The position numbers and the translations under genes are program-made. DNA of 10,869 nt, taken from assembly GCA_017460245.1 (NCBI GenBank), contig JAFUBK010000080.1, forward strand, positions 1-10,869. The letters are read 5' to 3'. The stretch comes from Bacilli bacterium (GTDB taxonomy: Bacteria; Bacillota_I; Bacilli_A; RF39; UBA660). Shown here piece after piece: positions 1-6,358 of the stretch; the stretch's first letter is position 1, and every line of letters starts with the position of its first letter. The notes beneath the pieces were generated by a model that made no database searches, had not been told where the DNA came from, and saw only the letters and a list, made by a program, of their open reading frames with translations.

Positions 1-135
1 GGAAATACAGCTACTAACGCTACAAAAGAAGCGGTTTTAGAAAATGTGTTATCTGTTAAAGTACCTTTGTTTATAAGTGAAGGGGCAGATGTTGTAGTAT
101 CTACTAAAGATGGAATGTATGATTCAAGAGCGTAA
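1..135 (+). CDS. efp: Elongation factor P, C-terminal fragment (5' end outside window)
   Basis: Frame 1 is open from the first base and gives 44 residues before TAA at 133-135. The reading contains ATNATKEAVLEN, then VKVPLFISEG, and ends with DGMYDSRA. This matches the last OB-fold domain of EF-P, whose family form is roughly ATxATKxAxLExG, VQVPLFxxEGD and a terminal TRxGxYxSRA. EF-P binds between the ribosomal P and E sites and relieves stalling at polyproline. The N-terminal KOW domain and its modified loop lie outside the window. The next gene starts 32 bp downstream with no visible terminator between, so the two are probably co-transcribed. The paralogue YeiP is a remote alternative. Confidence 0.85.
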   Translation, partial: GNTATNATKEAVLENVLSVKVPLFISEGADVVVSTKDGMYDSRA

Positions 136-167
136 ATTATAGATAAAAGAATAAAAGAGGTGGGAAT

Positions 168-1433
168 ATGTTAGAACAGGATAGATTTTTGGTTATTAAA
201 AATTTAGCTAAGGAAATTCGTAAAGAAAATGAGAAAATTTTTAAGTCTTTTGAAAAAGATTCTATTGCCGACGCGATAAAGGAAAAAAACGAATTTGTTG
301 AGTCAACTATTGAAGCGATGGAAGGAAAATTTAGTGAAGGAGATAGAGGTAAAGAAGAAAAACAAATTTTCCGCGCTAATATTTTAATTCCTGATGATGT
401 TGAGTTTTTCCAAAATTATTCAAAAGATAAGAACATTCGTAATTTAATGAATAAATATTCTGTTGGTATTGAAGATATTATGAGTAAAATTACCGAACTT
501 AATATTTATGGAAAGTATATTGATGTATTTGGTAAAAACGAAGAGGAACCTAAAGAAGAAGATTATGATTTTGTTGACGAAATGATTAATTTATCTTCTA
601 AGGAAGCTGAAAGTTTATTAGATGAAATCGAAGATTTGTCTAATGAAGTTGATAAAATGAATTTACCTAGCGATGAAAAAGAAAAACAAGAAGAGGCTAT
701 AAAACCAGAAGATGTTGTATTACCTAAATTTGAAGAGCCAAAAGTAGAAGAAGAAAAACCTTTATCTAAACCTAAAACTAATGATGACGAATTTGAAAGC
801 ATTAGTGGAGCAGTATTAGGATTTATTGATGAAAGTAATAAATTAAGAGGAGAGCTAAGCAAAGCTAATGAAGAAAAAGCTTCTTTGAAAGTTGATTTAG
901 ATAAGTTAAAAGAAGAATCTATCATTTTGAAGGATAATCTTGAACGGGTAAGTAAAGAAAATAAAGAATTACAAAATTCTTTGAAAGAAATTAATGAACA
1001 AAATTCAACCCTAAAAGATGATTTAGATCAAGTAAATAAAGAGAAGAATATTATTTTAGAACAATTTGATAATTCTAAGAATGATAATGCTTCTTTGAAG
1101 GAAAATTTAAAAGAGCTTACTGACAAAATTGATAGTACAAAAGAGGAACTTGACAAAGTTAATCAGGAAAAAGCTTCTCTAAAGGTTGATCTAGATAAAA
1201 TAACAGATGATAGAAATACTTTAAAGGACCAAATTGTTCAATATGTAAATGAAATTTCTGAACTTAGAAAAAGTAATTTAGAAAGTGCTGAAGCGTTGAA
1301 AAACAGCGCTGATGAAAATAAAAAATTAAGCAATGAAATTACTTCATTAAAAGAAAAACTAGAGGTTTTAGAACAAAAAGCAGCTAAATCTTCTGAATTA
1401 ATTCAAAAAATCTATAATTGTATTCCTAAATAA
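168..1433 (+). CDS. Acidic coiled-coil protein of unknown function, 421 aa
   Basis: I do not recognise the family. The ATG at 168 follows GAGGTG (157-162) with 5-nt spacing. Residues 1-125 look like a small charged helical domain, ending in an IYGKYIDVFG-like segment. Residues 126-210 are an acidic, Pro/Glu/Lys-rich linker. From about 222 to 408 the chain is a long heptad-repeat coiled coil with no proline. It contains a 14-residue period: Leu of an xLKxxL motif falls near residues 240, 254, 268, 282, 310, 338 and 352. The segment EKASLKVDLDK occurs twice, at about 236-246 and 334-344, 98 residues apart. There is no signal peptide or membrane helix, so it is probably cytoplasmic. It lies in a likely operon behind efp. 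A structural or cytoskeletal, division or scaffold role is possible, but nothing in the sequence decides this. Confidence 0.85.
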   Translation: MLEQDRFLVIKNLAKEIRKENEKIFKSFEKDSIADAIKEKNEFVESTIEAMEGKFSEGDRGKEEKQIFRANILIPDDVEFFQNYSKDKNIRNLMNKYSVGIEDIMSKITELNIYGKYIDVFGKNEEEPKEEDYDFVDEMINLSSKEAESLLDEIEDLSNEVDKMNLPSDEKEKQEEAIKPEDVVLPKFEEPKVEEEKPLSKPKTNDDEFESISGAVLGFIDESNKLRGELSKANEEKASLKVDLDKLKEESIILKDNLERVSKENKELQNSLKEINEQNSTLKDDLDQVNKEKNIILEQFDNSKNDNASLKENLKELTDKIDSTKEELDKVNQEKASLKVDLDKITDDRNTLKDQIVQYVNEISELRKSNLESAEALKNSADENKKLSNEITSLKEKLEVLEQKAAKSSELIQKIYNCIPK

Positions 1434-1468
1434 AGTCAAATTAATTTTTGGCTTTTTTCTTTTTTTTT
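1433..1468 (+). terminator. Rho-independent terminator after the coiled-coil gene
   Basis: The arm AAGTCAAA (1433-1440) pairs with TTTGGCTT (1447-1454), an 8-bp stem with one G-U pair and a 6-nt loop. A long T-rich tail follows (1453-1468, interrupted by one C). The stem starts at the last base of the stop codon. Confidence 0.75.
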
Positions 1469-1476
1469 GCTATAAT
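1448..1476 (+). promoter_or_regulatory. Promoter for the DUF4116-type gene, with extended -10
   Basis: TTGGCT (1448-1453) and TATAAT (1471-1476) are 17 bp apart, and TGC directly precedes the -10 box, giving an extended -10. The -35 box lies inside the 3' arm of the preceding terminator, so terminator and promoter share bases. Confidence 0.75.
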
Positions 1477-1506
1477 AGTGGGCAAATATTTTTTTGAGGT
1501 GTATTT

Positions 1507-2409
1507 ATGAATTACTTTTTAGAAAAAATAGTATATAAATTTAAATCTTTTATGGAAAAAATACAAATATATAAAGTGAAAAATGGATATATAAACGAGC
1601 AAAAATTGATACAACTTGTTTATCAGAAACCATTTTTGTTATATTATATAAAACCTGTTGATAATGCTAAGGTTATAAACGCAGCTTTAAGAAAAGATAA
1701 ATACGCTTTACAATTTGCGGCAATGAAGATAAGAAATGATAAGGATTTCATGCTTAAGCATAAAAATTTGGGCTTTGGGTGTATGATGTATTTAGGACCT
1801 GCTTTAAGAGACAACAAAAGCGTTGTTATGGCTACTGTGGCGGAGCAGTTAAAAAAAGAAAAAAAAGATTATATCGGAAGTTTTTCAGAATTTTGTGATG
1901 CACTTAAAAATCTTGGCCCTAAACTTAGTGATGATAAAGAGTTGTTTTTAACTGTTGCAAATTCAAAGAAAAACACTGGGTGTTTGCCTTTTGTAAGTCC
2001 AACCTTAAAAAAAGATAGAGAGTTTATTTTAAAACTTTTAGAAGTAAATGGTATTGATTTAAAAAATGTAAGTGAAGAATTGGCTGGAGATAAAGAGATA
2101 GTATTGGCAGCGGTTGGAAGTTATGGAAAAGCTTTAAAGTATGCTAGTGAGGATTTACGCGGTGATGATGATGTTATTTTAAGGGCTATTTCTAGTAGTG
2201 AAAGTATAGCTGACAGACTAAAAATTCTTAAATTTGCGATAATAAGTAGGGAAAAATTTTTATATTTAAGTAATTTAATTACTGATAATAAATTAGAAGA
2301 TGAATCTTTAAGTATAATGCCAAGGTTTGATGATAGACAAGATATTGCTAATTCTAATACTTATGGTTTTGATAATATGTATTTGAGCAGTAGTGGAAGA
2401 AGTCGTTAA
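1507..2409 (+). CDS. DUF4116-type repeat protein, 300 aa
   Basis: The ATG at 1507 has GAGGTG at 1496-1501 with 5-nt spacing. From about residue 55 to 230 the protein is built of degenerate helical repeats in which a (D)(K/R/D)E-(F/I)-(V/I)-L-x-A/K-V core alternates with a (L)-x-x-(V/A)-S-x-x-L-(K/R) turn. The clearest units are at 139-150 (LSDDKELFLTVA), 167-180 (LKKDREFILKLL), 192-204 (LAGDKEIVLAAV) and 217-229. This is the pattern of DUF4116 repeats, which have no agreed biochemical function. Residues 1-50 are basic and aromatic and lack a clear signal peptide. The last 50 residues are Ser/Asn/Asp-rich and probably disordered. It has its own promoter and no strong terminator before the infC promoter. 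The family call rests on the repeat pattern; the function is unknown. Confidence 0.8.
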   Translation: MNYFLEKIVYKFKSFMEKIQIYKVKNGYINEQKLIQLVYQKPFLLYYIKPVDNAKVINAALRKDKYALQFAAMKIRNDKDFMLKHKNLGFGCMMYLGPALRDNKSVVMATVAEQLKKEKKDYIGSFSEFCDALKNLGPKLSDDKELFLTVANSKKNTGCLPFVSPTLKKDREFILKLLEVNGIDLKNVSEELAGDKEIVLAAVGSYGKALKYASEDLRGDDDVILRAISSSESIADRLKILKFAIISREKFLYLSNLITDNKLEDESLSIMPRFDDRQDIANSNTYGFDNMYLSSSGRSR

Positions 2410-2435
2410 AAAATCAATTTTTGTAATATAAAGCC

Positions 2436-2464
2436 TTGACAAACATAGAATTAATATGTATAAT
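2436..2464 (+). promoter_or_regulatory. Consensus promoter of the infC-rpmI-rplT operon
   Basis: A perfect TTGACA (2436-2441) and a perfect TATAAT (2459-2464) are separated by 17 bp. Transcription should start near 2471, giving a leader of about 130 nt before infC. It is the best -35/-10 pair in the window, as expected for a ribosomal-protein operon. Confidence 0.9.
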
Positions 2465-2470
2465 CGTGTA

Positions 2471-2601
2471 AGAAATGAAGGAAAGAAGAAGTATCCACTT
2501 CTCACCCGATTACTGAGGTAATGGGTAAATGCCGATTTAAGTGAGTTTAATAGGTAAAAGTGGATACGTTTGTATTCATTTTTTTATGGAGGTGCGTGAA
2601 A
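2471..2601 (+). promoter_or_regulatory. Structured infC leader, probable L20-responsive attenuator
   Basis: The leader folds into a closed multi-branch element. Outer stem P1 pairs GTATCCACTT (2491-2500) with AAGTGGATAC (2558-2567), 10 perfect base pairs. Inside, CTCA (2501-2504) pairs with TGAG (2542-2545). Two hairpins follow: CCC-G-ATTAC/GTAAT-GGG (2505-2525, loop TGAG, one bulged G) and TAAAT/ATTTA (2526-2539, loop GCCG). The 3' arm of P1 can instead form a T-tailed terminator hairpin (2558-2585), so the two states exclude each other. Bacillus infC leaders are controlled by L20 through transcription attenuation, with a fold mimicking the L20 site on 23S rRNA. Position and logic match here. 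L20 as the ligand and the direction of the switch are inferred. Confidence 0.75.
2558..2585 (+). terminator. Attenuator terminator in the infC leader
   Basis: AAGTGGATAC (2558-2567) pairs with GTATTCATTT (2572-2581) around a GTTT loop: 10 pairs, two of them G-U, with T at 2579-2585. Its 5' arm is the same segment used by the long leader stem with 2491-2500, so terminator and antiterminator are alternatives. It lies between the promoter and the infC Shine-Dalgarno site. Confidence 0.65.
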
Positions 2602-3132
2602 ATAGCAAGTAAAGATAAAGATTTGTACATAAACGAGCAAATTCGTGCGAAGGAAGTTATGGTAATTGGGCCAAATGGTGAACAGCTTGGTGTAAAGCCT
2701 ATCAAGGATGCACTAACATTAGCTTCATATGCTGGTTTTGACTTAGTACTTATGAATCCTAAAGGGACACCACCAGTGTGTAAGATAATGGACTATAACC
2801 GTTATAAGTATGAAAGTAAGAAAAAGCAGAAAGAAAATTTAAAAAAACAACGTGAAGCTAATTTAGATATGAAAGAGTATAGATTATCTGTTTCTATCGA
2901 TATTCATGATTTTAATACTAGAGTTACTAATGCTACTAAATATTTACAAAAAGGACATAAAGTTAAAGTATCTGTCCGTTTTAAGGGCCGTGAGATGGCA
3001 CATACTCATCTTGGTAAAGATGTATTGATCCGTTTTGCGGAGGCTGTTAAAGAAGTTTCTACGGTTGAAATGCAACCAAAGTTGGATGGTCGTTTTATGA
3101 CAATGATACTCGCACCAATCAAAGAAAAATAG
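2602..3132 (+). CDS. infC: Translation initiation factor IF-3 (probable ATA start)
   Basis: IF-3 binds the 30S subunit, blocks premature 50S joining and proofreads the start codon. The protein begins ASKDKDLYINEQIRA, the family's conserved opening. It continues with an N-domain containing PPVCKIMDY, a Lys-rich linker helix, and a C-domain with VRFKGREMAH and a MTMILAP ending. From ATA at 2602 it is 176 residues, the usual length. The strong GGAGGTG (2588-2594) lies 7 nt upstream of ATA. The in-frame GTG at 2596 is only 1 nt from that site, and GTG at 2560 lies inside the attenuator hairpin, so both are poor starts. infC genes commonly use rare ATT, ATC or ATA starts, which lets IF-3 repress its own synthesis. 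It is the first gene of the operon with rpmI and rplT. Confidence 0.93.
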   Translation: MASKDKDLYINEQIRAKEVMVIGPNGEQLGVKPIKDALTLASYAGFDLVLMNPKGTPPVCKIMDYNRYKYESKKKQKENLKKQREANLDMKEYRLSVSIDIHDFNTRVTNATKYLQKGHKVKVSVRFKGREMAHTHLGKDVLIRFAEAVKEVSTVEMQPKLDGRFMTMILAPIKEK

Positions 3133-3141
3133 GAGGAAATT

Positions 3142-3345
3142 ATGGCTAATAAAGTAAAAAATAAAACGCATAAAGGTTTATCTAAAGTACTAAAGGTTCG
3201 TAAGAGTGGTTCTGTTAAGTTCCAACATGCGAATAAGTTACATCAAACTACTAATAGGAGTAATGCTTCTAGAAGAGAAAGACATCAAGAAGTGGGCCTT
3301 GCAAAATCTGATTACAAAAGAATAAAAGACATTATTAAGAAATAA
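3142..3345 (+). CDS. rpmI: 50S ribosomal protein L35
   Basis: This 67-residue, strongly basic protein belongs to the large ribosomal subunit. The start NKVKNKTHKGLSKVLKV corresponds to the family's KxKTHKGxxKRFKxT pattern, and the KLHQTTNRSNASRR segment to its HxLxxKSxKRKR region. The ending is less conserved, KSDYKRIKDIIKK. Usual family length is 64-66. Its AGGAGG Shine-Dalgarno (3131-3136) overlaps the TAG of infC, suggesting translational coupling. Confidence 0.95.
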   Translation: MANKVKNKTHKGLSKVLKVRKSGSVKFQHANKLHQTTNRSNASRRERHQEVGLAKSDYKRIKDIIKK

Positions 3346-3358
3346 GGAGGAAATATAA

Positions 3359-3925
3359 ATGACAAGAGTTAAAGGTGGTACGATTAGTCGTGCTCGTCAC
3401 AAAAAAGCGTTAAAGCAAGCAAAAGGTTATTTTGGAAGTAAACACAAATTATACAAAACAGCTAAAGAACAAGTAAGACATTCATTAATGTATGCTTATA
3501 GAGATAGAAGAAACAAAAAGAGAGATTTTAGAAAATTATGGATTACTAGAATTAATGCGGCATGCCGTCAAAATGATTTAAGTTATTCTAAATTTATTAA
3601 TGGTCTGTCTAAAGCAGGACTTGAAATTAATAGAAAAATGCTGTCTGAGAGTGCAATTGAAGATCCTAAAGCTTTTACTGCTTTAGTAAATGCGGCTAAA
3701 GATGCTCTTGCTGGAAAAGAAGTAAAAACTGTAAAAGCCGAAAAAACTGAAGTTAAAAAAGAGGTAAAAACTACAAAAGAAGAAAAACCAGCTAAAGAGG
3801 ATAAAAGTAAGAAAGAAGATATTTCTAAATTAACTGTTGCAGAACTTAAGAAATTGGCTAAAGAAAAAAAGGTAGAAGGATATTCTACAATGAAAAAAGC
3901 TGAATTATTAGAAGCCTTAAAATAG
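3359..3925 (+). CDS. rplT: 50S ribosomal protein L20 with C-terminal Rho-N/SAP-like extension
   Basis: Residues 1-118 are a complete L20: [18 protein letters not shown], then [39 protein letters not shown] and a C-terminal domain ending near DALAG. L20 organises 23S rRNA early in 50S assembly and in Firmicutes also represses its own operon. The family normally stops at about 117-120 residues; this one runs to 188. Residues 119-154 are a Lys/Glu-rich linker. Residues 155-188 read [19 protein letters not shown], then [10 protein letters not shown], which looks like the Rho N-terminal (SAP-like) helical motif. The extension is in frame with no interruption. The start ATG at 3359 follows AAGGAGG (3344-3350), which overlaps the rpmI stop. 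Confidence 0.95.
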   Translation: MTRVKGGTISRARHKKALKQAKGYFGSKHKLYKTAKEQVRHSLMYAYRDRRNKKRDFRKLWITRINAACRQNDLSYSKFINGLSKAGLEINRKMLSESAIEDPKAFTALVNAAKDALAGKEVKTVKAEKTEVKKEVKTTKEEKPAKEDKSKKEDISKLTVAELKKLAKEKKVEGYSTMKKAELLEALK

Positions 3926-3934
3926 GCTTTTTTT
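3912..3934 (+). terminator. Terminator of the infC operon, overlapping the rplT end
   Basis: AAGCCT (3912-3917) pairs with AGGCTT (3924-3929) around TAAAAT, and a 7-T tail runs through 3928-3934. The last rplT codons and its TAG stop (3923-3925) are part of the hairpin. Confidence 0.85.
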
Positions 3935-3940
3935 GTTATT

Positions 3941-3973
3941 AAAAAGAATTACTATTGTTTAGTAATTCTTTTT
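3941..3973 (-). terminator. Convergent hairpin terminator between rplT and the lipid kinase gene
   Basis: AAAAAGAATTACTA (3941-3954) is perfectly complementary to 3960-3973 with loop TTGTT, a 14-bp stem with A and T runs at its base, so it can work in either direction. On the minus strand it covers the last seven codons and the TAG stop of the lipid kinase gene. On the plus strand it backs up the rplT terminator. Confidence 0.8.
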
Positions 3974-4914
3974 GGTAGTAATAATTTACATTTTTGCTTA
4001 GTTTGATAGGTGATAGGTTCTCCTTGCTTTAACAAAGGGCCTTTATCACCATCGTTATCAAATGGTTTTTCAGGACTTTGTTCAAAATCTATTTGTAGAA
4101 AGTCTGTTTGAAAAAATTCTATTTCATCTTGATAGTTTTCAAAAATGTTTAAGGGTGTTCTTTTGCTTTTTATTAAGGCATAACTAAAATCTTTAATTAA
4201 TTTAGGTACTTTTTTTATGATTTGTGGTTTAACTAATAAAACTTCAAATTTACCATCATTTTGACTGGCCGAAGGATAAAGTTCAACGCCACCAAAGCCT
4301 TTAGCATTAGAAACTGCACCAAGTAAGCATTCCATTTTTTGTTTTTTTGTTGGTGTTGTTATTGTTATTTGGTAAGTTTTGTATTTACCGTTAATTAGTT
4401 TTAAAATGTCTGGTAAAGCTGCAACTAAGTATCCAGCGGGTCCTATTTTTTTTAGATTGGCTGGAGTATCATATGGAATGTTTGTGATGTGTCCAAAAGT
4501 CGATACATAACCAAAGGCAATGTCGTTTGAAGTTACGATATCTCTTTCTTCAACAGTTCCTTCTAATGTGTCTTTTGTGGCTTCAATTGTTTTAGGAGTT
4601 ATTCCTAAATTTAACGCCATGTCATTGGCTGTTCCCATTGGAATGTGGCTGATAATAGCGTTTTGACCTTCTTGATGTAGTATGTTTTGATATAAGCCAA
4701 AGAAACCGTCACCACCATATGTCATAACTAAATCGCTGTTTTCGTTGGCTTTTGATGCTTTTTGGTAAAAACTTTGTAAAAAGTTTGTTTCATCAGGGAA
4801 AACAACGTCTAAATTATAACCTTTATCTTGAATTATGCTTTTACAGTTTTCAATTACTTTTGCATTATATTTTGACGATTTCGGATTTATAAGCATCGTA
4901 CATTTTTTGTACAT
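3952..4914 (-). CDS. Diacylglycerol kinase-family lipid kinase (DgkB/YegS/BmrU-like), 320 aa
   Basis: Enzymes of this family phosphorylate diacylglycerol or related lipids using ATP at the inner membrane surface, often recycling lipid for phosphatidic acid synthesis. The catalytic domain opens with a nucleotide-binding strand ending INPKS (9-13). GGDG is at 67-70 in the YGGDGFF context, and PMGTANDMA at 92-100 matches PxGTxND. A β-sandwich domain follows, with NAKGFGGVELYPSA (203-216) and NDGKFEVLLV (219-228). The late active-site motif, usually DGE, reads NDGD (287-290). Length fits the family (about 290-330). GGGGGA lies 6 nt before the ATG. A second in-frame ATG at residue 7 would remove the first strand and is less likely. 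It is a single gene, convergent with rplT and divergent from murD. The exact lipid substrate cannot be read from the sequence. Confidence 0.9.
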   Translation of the reverse strand: MYKKCTMLINPKSSKYNAKVIENCKSIIQDKGYNLDVVFPDETNFLQSFYQKASKANENSDLVMTYGGDGFFGLYQNILHQEGQNAIISHIPMGTANDMALNLGITPKTIEATKDTLEGTVEERDIVTSNDIAFGYVSTFGHITNIPYDTPANLKKIGPAGYLVAALPDILKLINGKYKTYQITITTPTKKQKMECLLGAVSNAKGFGGVELYPSASQNDGKFEVLLVKPQIIKKVPKLIKDFSYALIKSKRTPLNIFENYQDEIEFFQTDFLQIDFEQSPEKPFDNDGDKGPLLKQGEPITYQTKQKCKLLLPKRITKQ

Positions 4915-4939
4915 ATAAAATCCCCCTTTAATGGCTAAT

Positions 4940-4967
4940 ATTATACACTTTTTATTAATAAAATCAA
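4940..4967 (-). promoter_or_regulatory. Promoter of the lipid kinase gene
   Basis: On the minus strand TTGATT (4967-4962) and TATAAT (4945-4940) are separated by 16 bp. The start would be near 4933, about 20 nt before the GGGGGA ribosome-binding site. Its -35 box overlaps the expected -35 zone of the divergent murD promoter. Confidence 0.75.
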
Positions 4968-4985
4968 ATTAATGGCATTATTATA

Positions 4986-4994
4986 TGATATAAT
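4986..4994 (+). promoter_or_regulatory. Extended -10 promoter of murD
   Basis: TGA followed by TATAAT (4986-4994) forms an extended -10 box. No good -35 hexamer lies 16-18 bp upstream, where the sequence is AT-rich and shared with the minus-strand promoter. The transcript would start near 5001, directly before GAGGAG (5004-5009), giving a very short leader. Confidence 0.65.
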
Positions 4995-5017
4995 GAAAAA
5001 AATGAGGAGATGATTTT

Positions 5018-6346
5018 ATGTTTAATGGTAAAAATATCTTTGTGCTTGGTATGGGGCGTAGTGGGGTAGCTGTTAGTAATTTACTATGCGAAAAAAATCA
5101 TATATTACTTACTGATGTTAAGGGGGATGATTTATCACTTATTAAGCAATTAGAGGAAAAAGGTATAAATGTGGTTATTACTGATCATCAGGAAGAAGTC
5201 TTGACTTCTAAATTTGATTATGTTGTTAAAAATCCAGGAGTAAGAAATGATCATGAGGTTGTTTTGAAAGCCAAAAAACTAAATATACCTGTTATTAATG
5301 AAATGGAAGTTGCTTATAATTTTTTACCTAAAGGAGTTAAAATTGTAGGGATTACTGGTTCAAACGGTAAAACGACGACTAGTTATTTAACTTATGAAAT
5401 TTTATCTTTAGCTTCACTTCCTGTACATTTGGGTGGAAATATGGGGATTCCTTTATGTGATATGTTAGAATCTATAAAAGAAAATGATGTTTTGGTTTTA
5501 GAAATTTCTAGTCATCAACTTGTAAATTTCAATAAATTTAAAACAGATATTAGTGTTCTTACTAATTTTAGTGAAGTTCATCTTGATTTTTTTGGTAATT
5601 ATGATAATTATAAGAATAATAAACTTCGAATATTTAATCATCATACTGTAGATGACGTGGCAATTTTAAATGGCTCGGATAAAGCTGTGTGTGAAAAAAC
5701 TAAGGACATTGTTTCTAAAAAGTTATATTTTTCTTCTTCTAATGAAGCAGACTGTTATATTGATGATGGATATATTTATTATAAGGAAGAAAAAGTTTGT
5801 GAGATATCTGATATAAGACTTAAAGGTAAGCACAATTATGAAAATGTTATGTGCGCAATTATGGTGGCTAAAGAATTTGGTGTTAGTAATAGTGTTATTA
5901 AAGAAGCTCTTGCTAAATTTAGTGGTGTGGAACATCGTATGGAATTTGTAAGAAGATTAAACGATAGGGAATTTTATAACGATTCTAAAGCTACTAATAA
6001 TAAGTCTACAATTGTGGCTTTGAGTTCATTTGAAAGTCCAGTGATTTTGATTTTAGGCGGTTTGGACCGTGGTCAAAGTTTTGATGAACTTAATGGTCAT
6101 TTAGATTATGTTAAATCAGTTGTTTGTTATGGTCAAACTAAAGAAAAGATAGAAAAATATTTTACTGATAAAGATATTGATGTTACTGTTGTTGATAATT
6201 TAGAAGAAGCGGTTAAACTTGCGTACAATTTATCGGAAGAAAACGATACTATTTTATTTTCACCGGCGTGTGCGAGCTGGGATCAGTTTGATTCGTTTGA
6301 ACAGCGTGGCAAGCTTTTTAAAGAAATTGTGGAAAATTTACAATAA
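5018..6346 (+). CDS. murD: UDP-N-acetylmuramoyl-L-alanine--D-glutamate ligase
   Basis: MurD is a cytoplasmic Mur ligase that adds D-glutamate to UDP-MurNAc-L-Ala with ATP during peptidoglycan precursor synthesis. An N-terminal Rossmann domain begins IFVLGMGRSGVAVSNLL (7-23). The ATP loop GITGSNGKTTTS is at 111-122. EISSHQL (162-168) and TNFSEVHLDFFGNY (182-195) follow, with K202 in YKNNKLRIF at the place of the carbamylated lysine of Mur ligases. The C-domain has NDSKATNNKSTIVAL (321-335), LGGLDRG (346-352) and SPACASWDQFDSFEQRG (415-431), all typical of MurD. The 442-residue length is normal. EISSHQL has His where most homologues have Phe. The HAD gene follows 12 bp after the stop. It implies the organism makes a cell wall, unlike true Mollicutes. 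Confidence 0.97.
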   Translation: MFNGKNIFVLGMGRSGVAVSNLLCEKNHILLTDVKGDDLSLIKQLEEKGINVVITDHQEEVLTSKFDYVVKNPGVRNDHEVVLKAKKLNIPVINEMEVAYNFLPKGVKIVGITGSNGKTTTSYLTYEILSLASLPVHLGGNMGIPLCDMLESIKENDVLVLEISSHQLVNFNKFKTDISVLTNFSEVHLDFFGNYDNYKNNKLRIFNHHTVDDVAILNGSDKAVCEKTKDIVSKKLYFSSSNEADCYIDDGYIYYKEEKVCEISDIRLKGKHNYENVMCAIMVAKEFGVSNSVIKEALAKFSGVEHRMEFVRRLNDREFYNDSKATNNKSTIVALSSFESPVILILGGLDRGQSFDELNGHLDYVKSVVCYGQTKEKIEKYFTDKDIDVTVVDNLEEAVKLAYNLSEENDTILFSPACASWDQFDSFEQRGKLFKEIVENLQ

Positions 6347-6358
6347 CGGGGTGATTTG

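Noticed and set aside
563..925. Minus-strand ORF of 120 codons inside the coiled-coil gene
   Set aside because: It is low-complexity Ser/Leu-rich, the antisense of Lys/Glu-rich repeats, with no clear ribosome-binding site or family features.
2406..2422. Possible terminator AAAAA-TCAA-TTTTT after the DUF4116-type gene
   Set aside because: The stem is only five A-T pairs with no G or C and is too weak to call. Read-through into the infC operon remains possible.
2560..2601. Upstream GTG start giving a longer IF-3
   Set aside because: The extra residues fall inside the attenuator hairpin, have no Shine-Dalgarno site, and add a hydrophobic stretch not found in IF-3.
3713..3925. Frameshift or fused separate gene at the L20 tail
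   Set aside because: The frame continues without a stop, ribosome-binding site or internal start after the L20 core, and the terminator sits exactly at the extended end, so the tail looks genuine.
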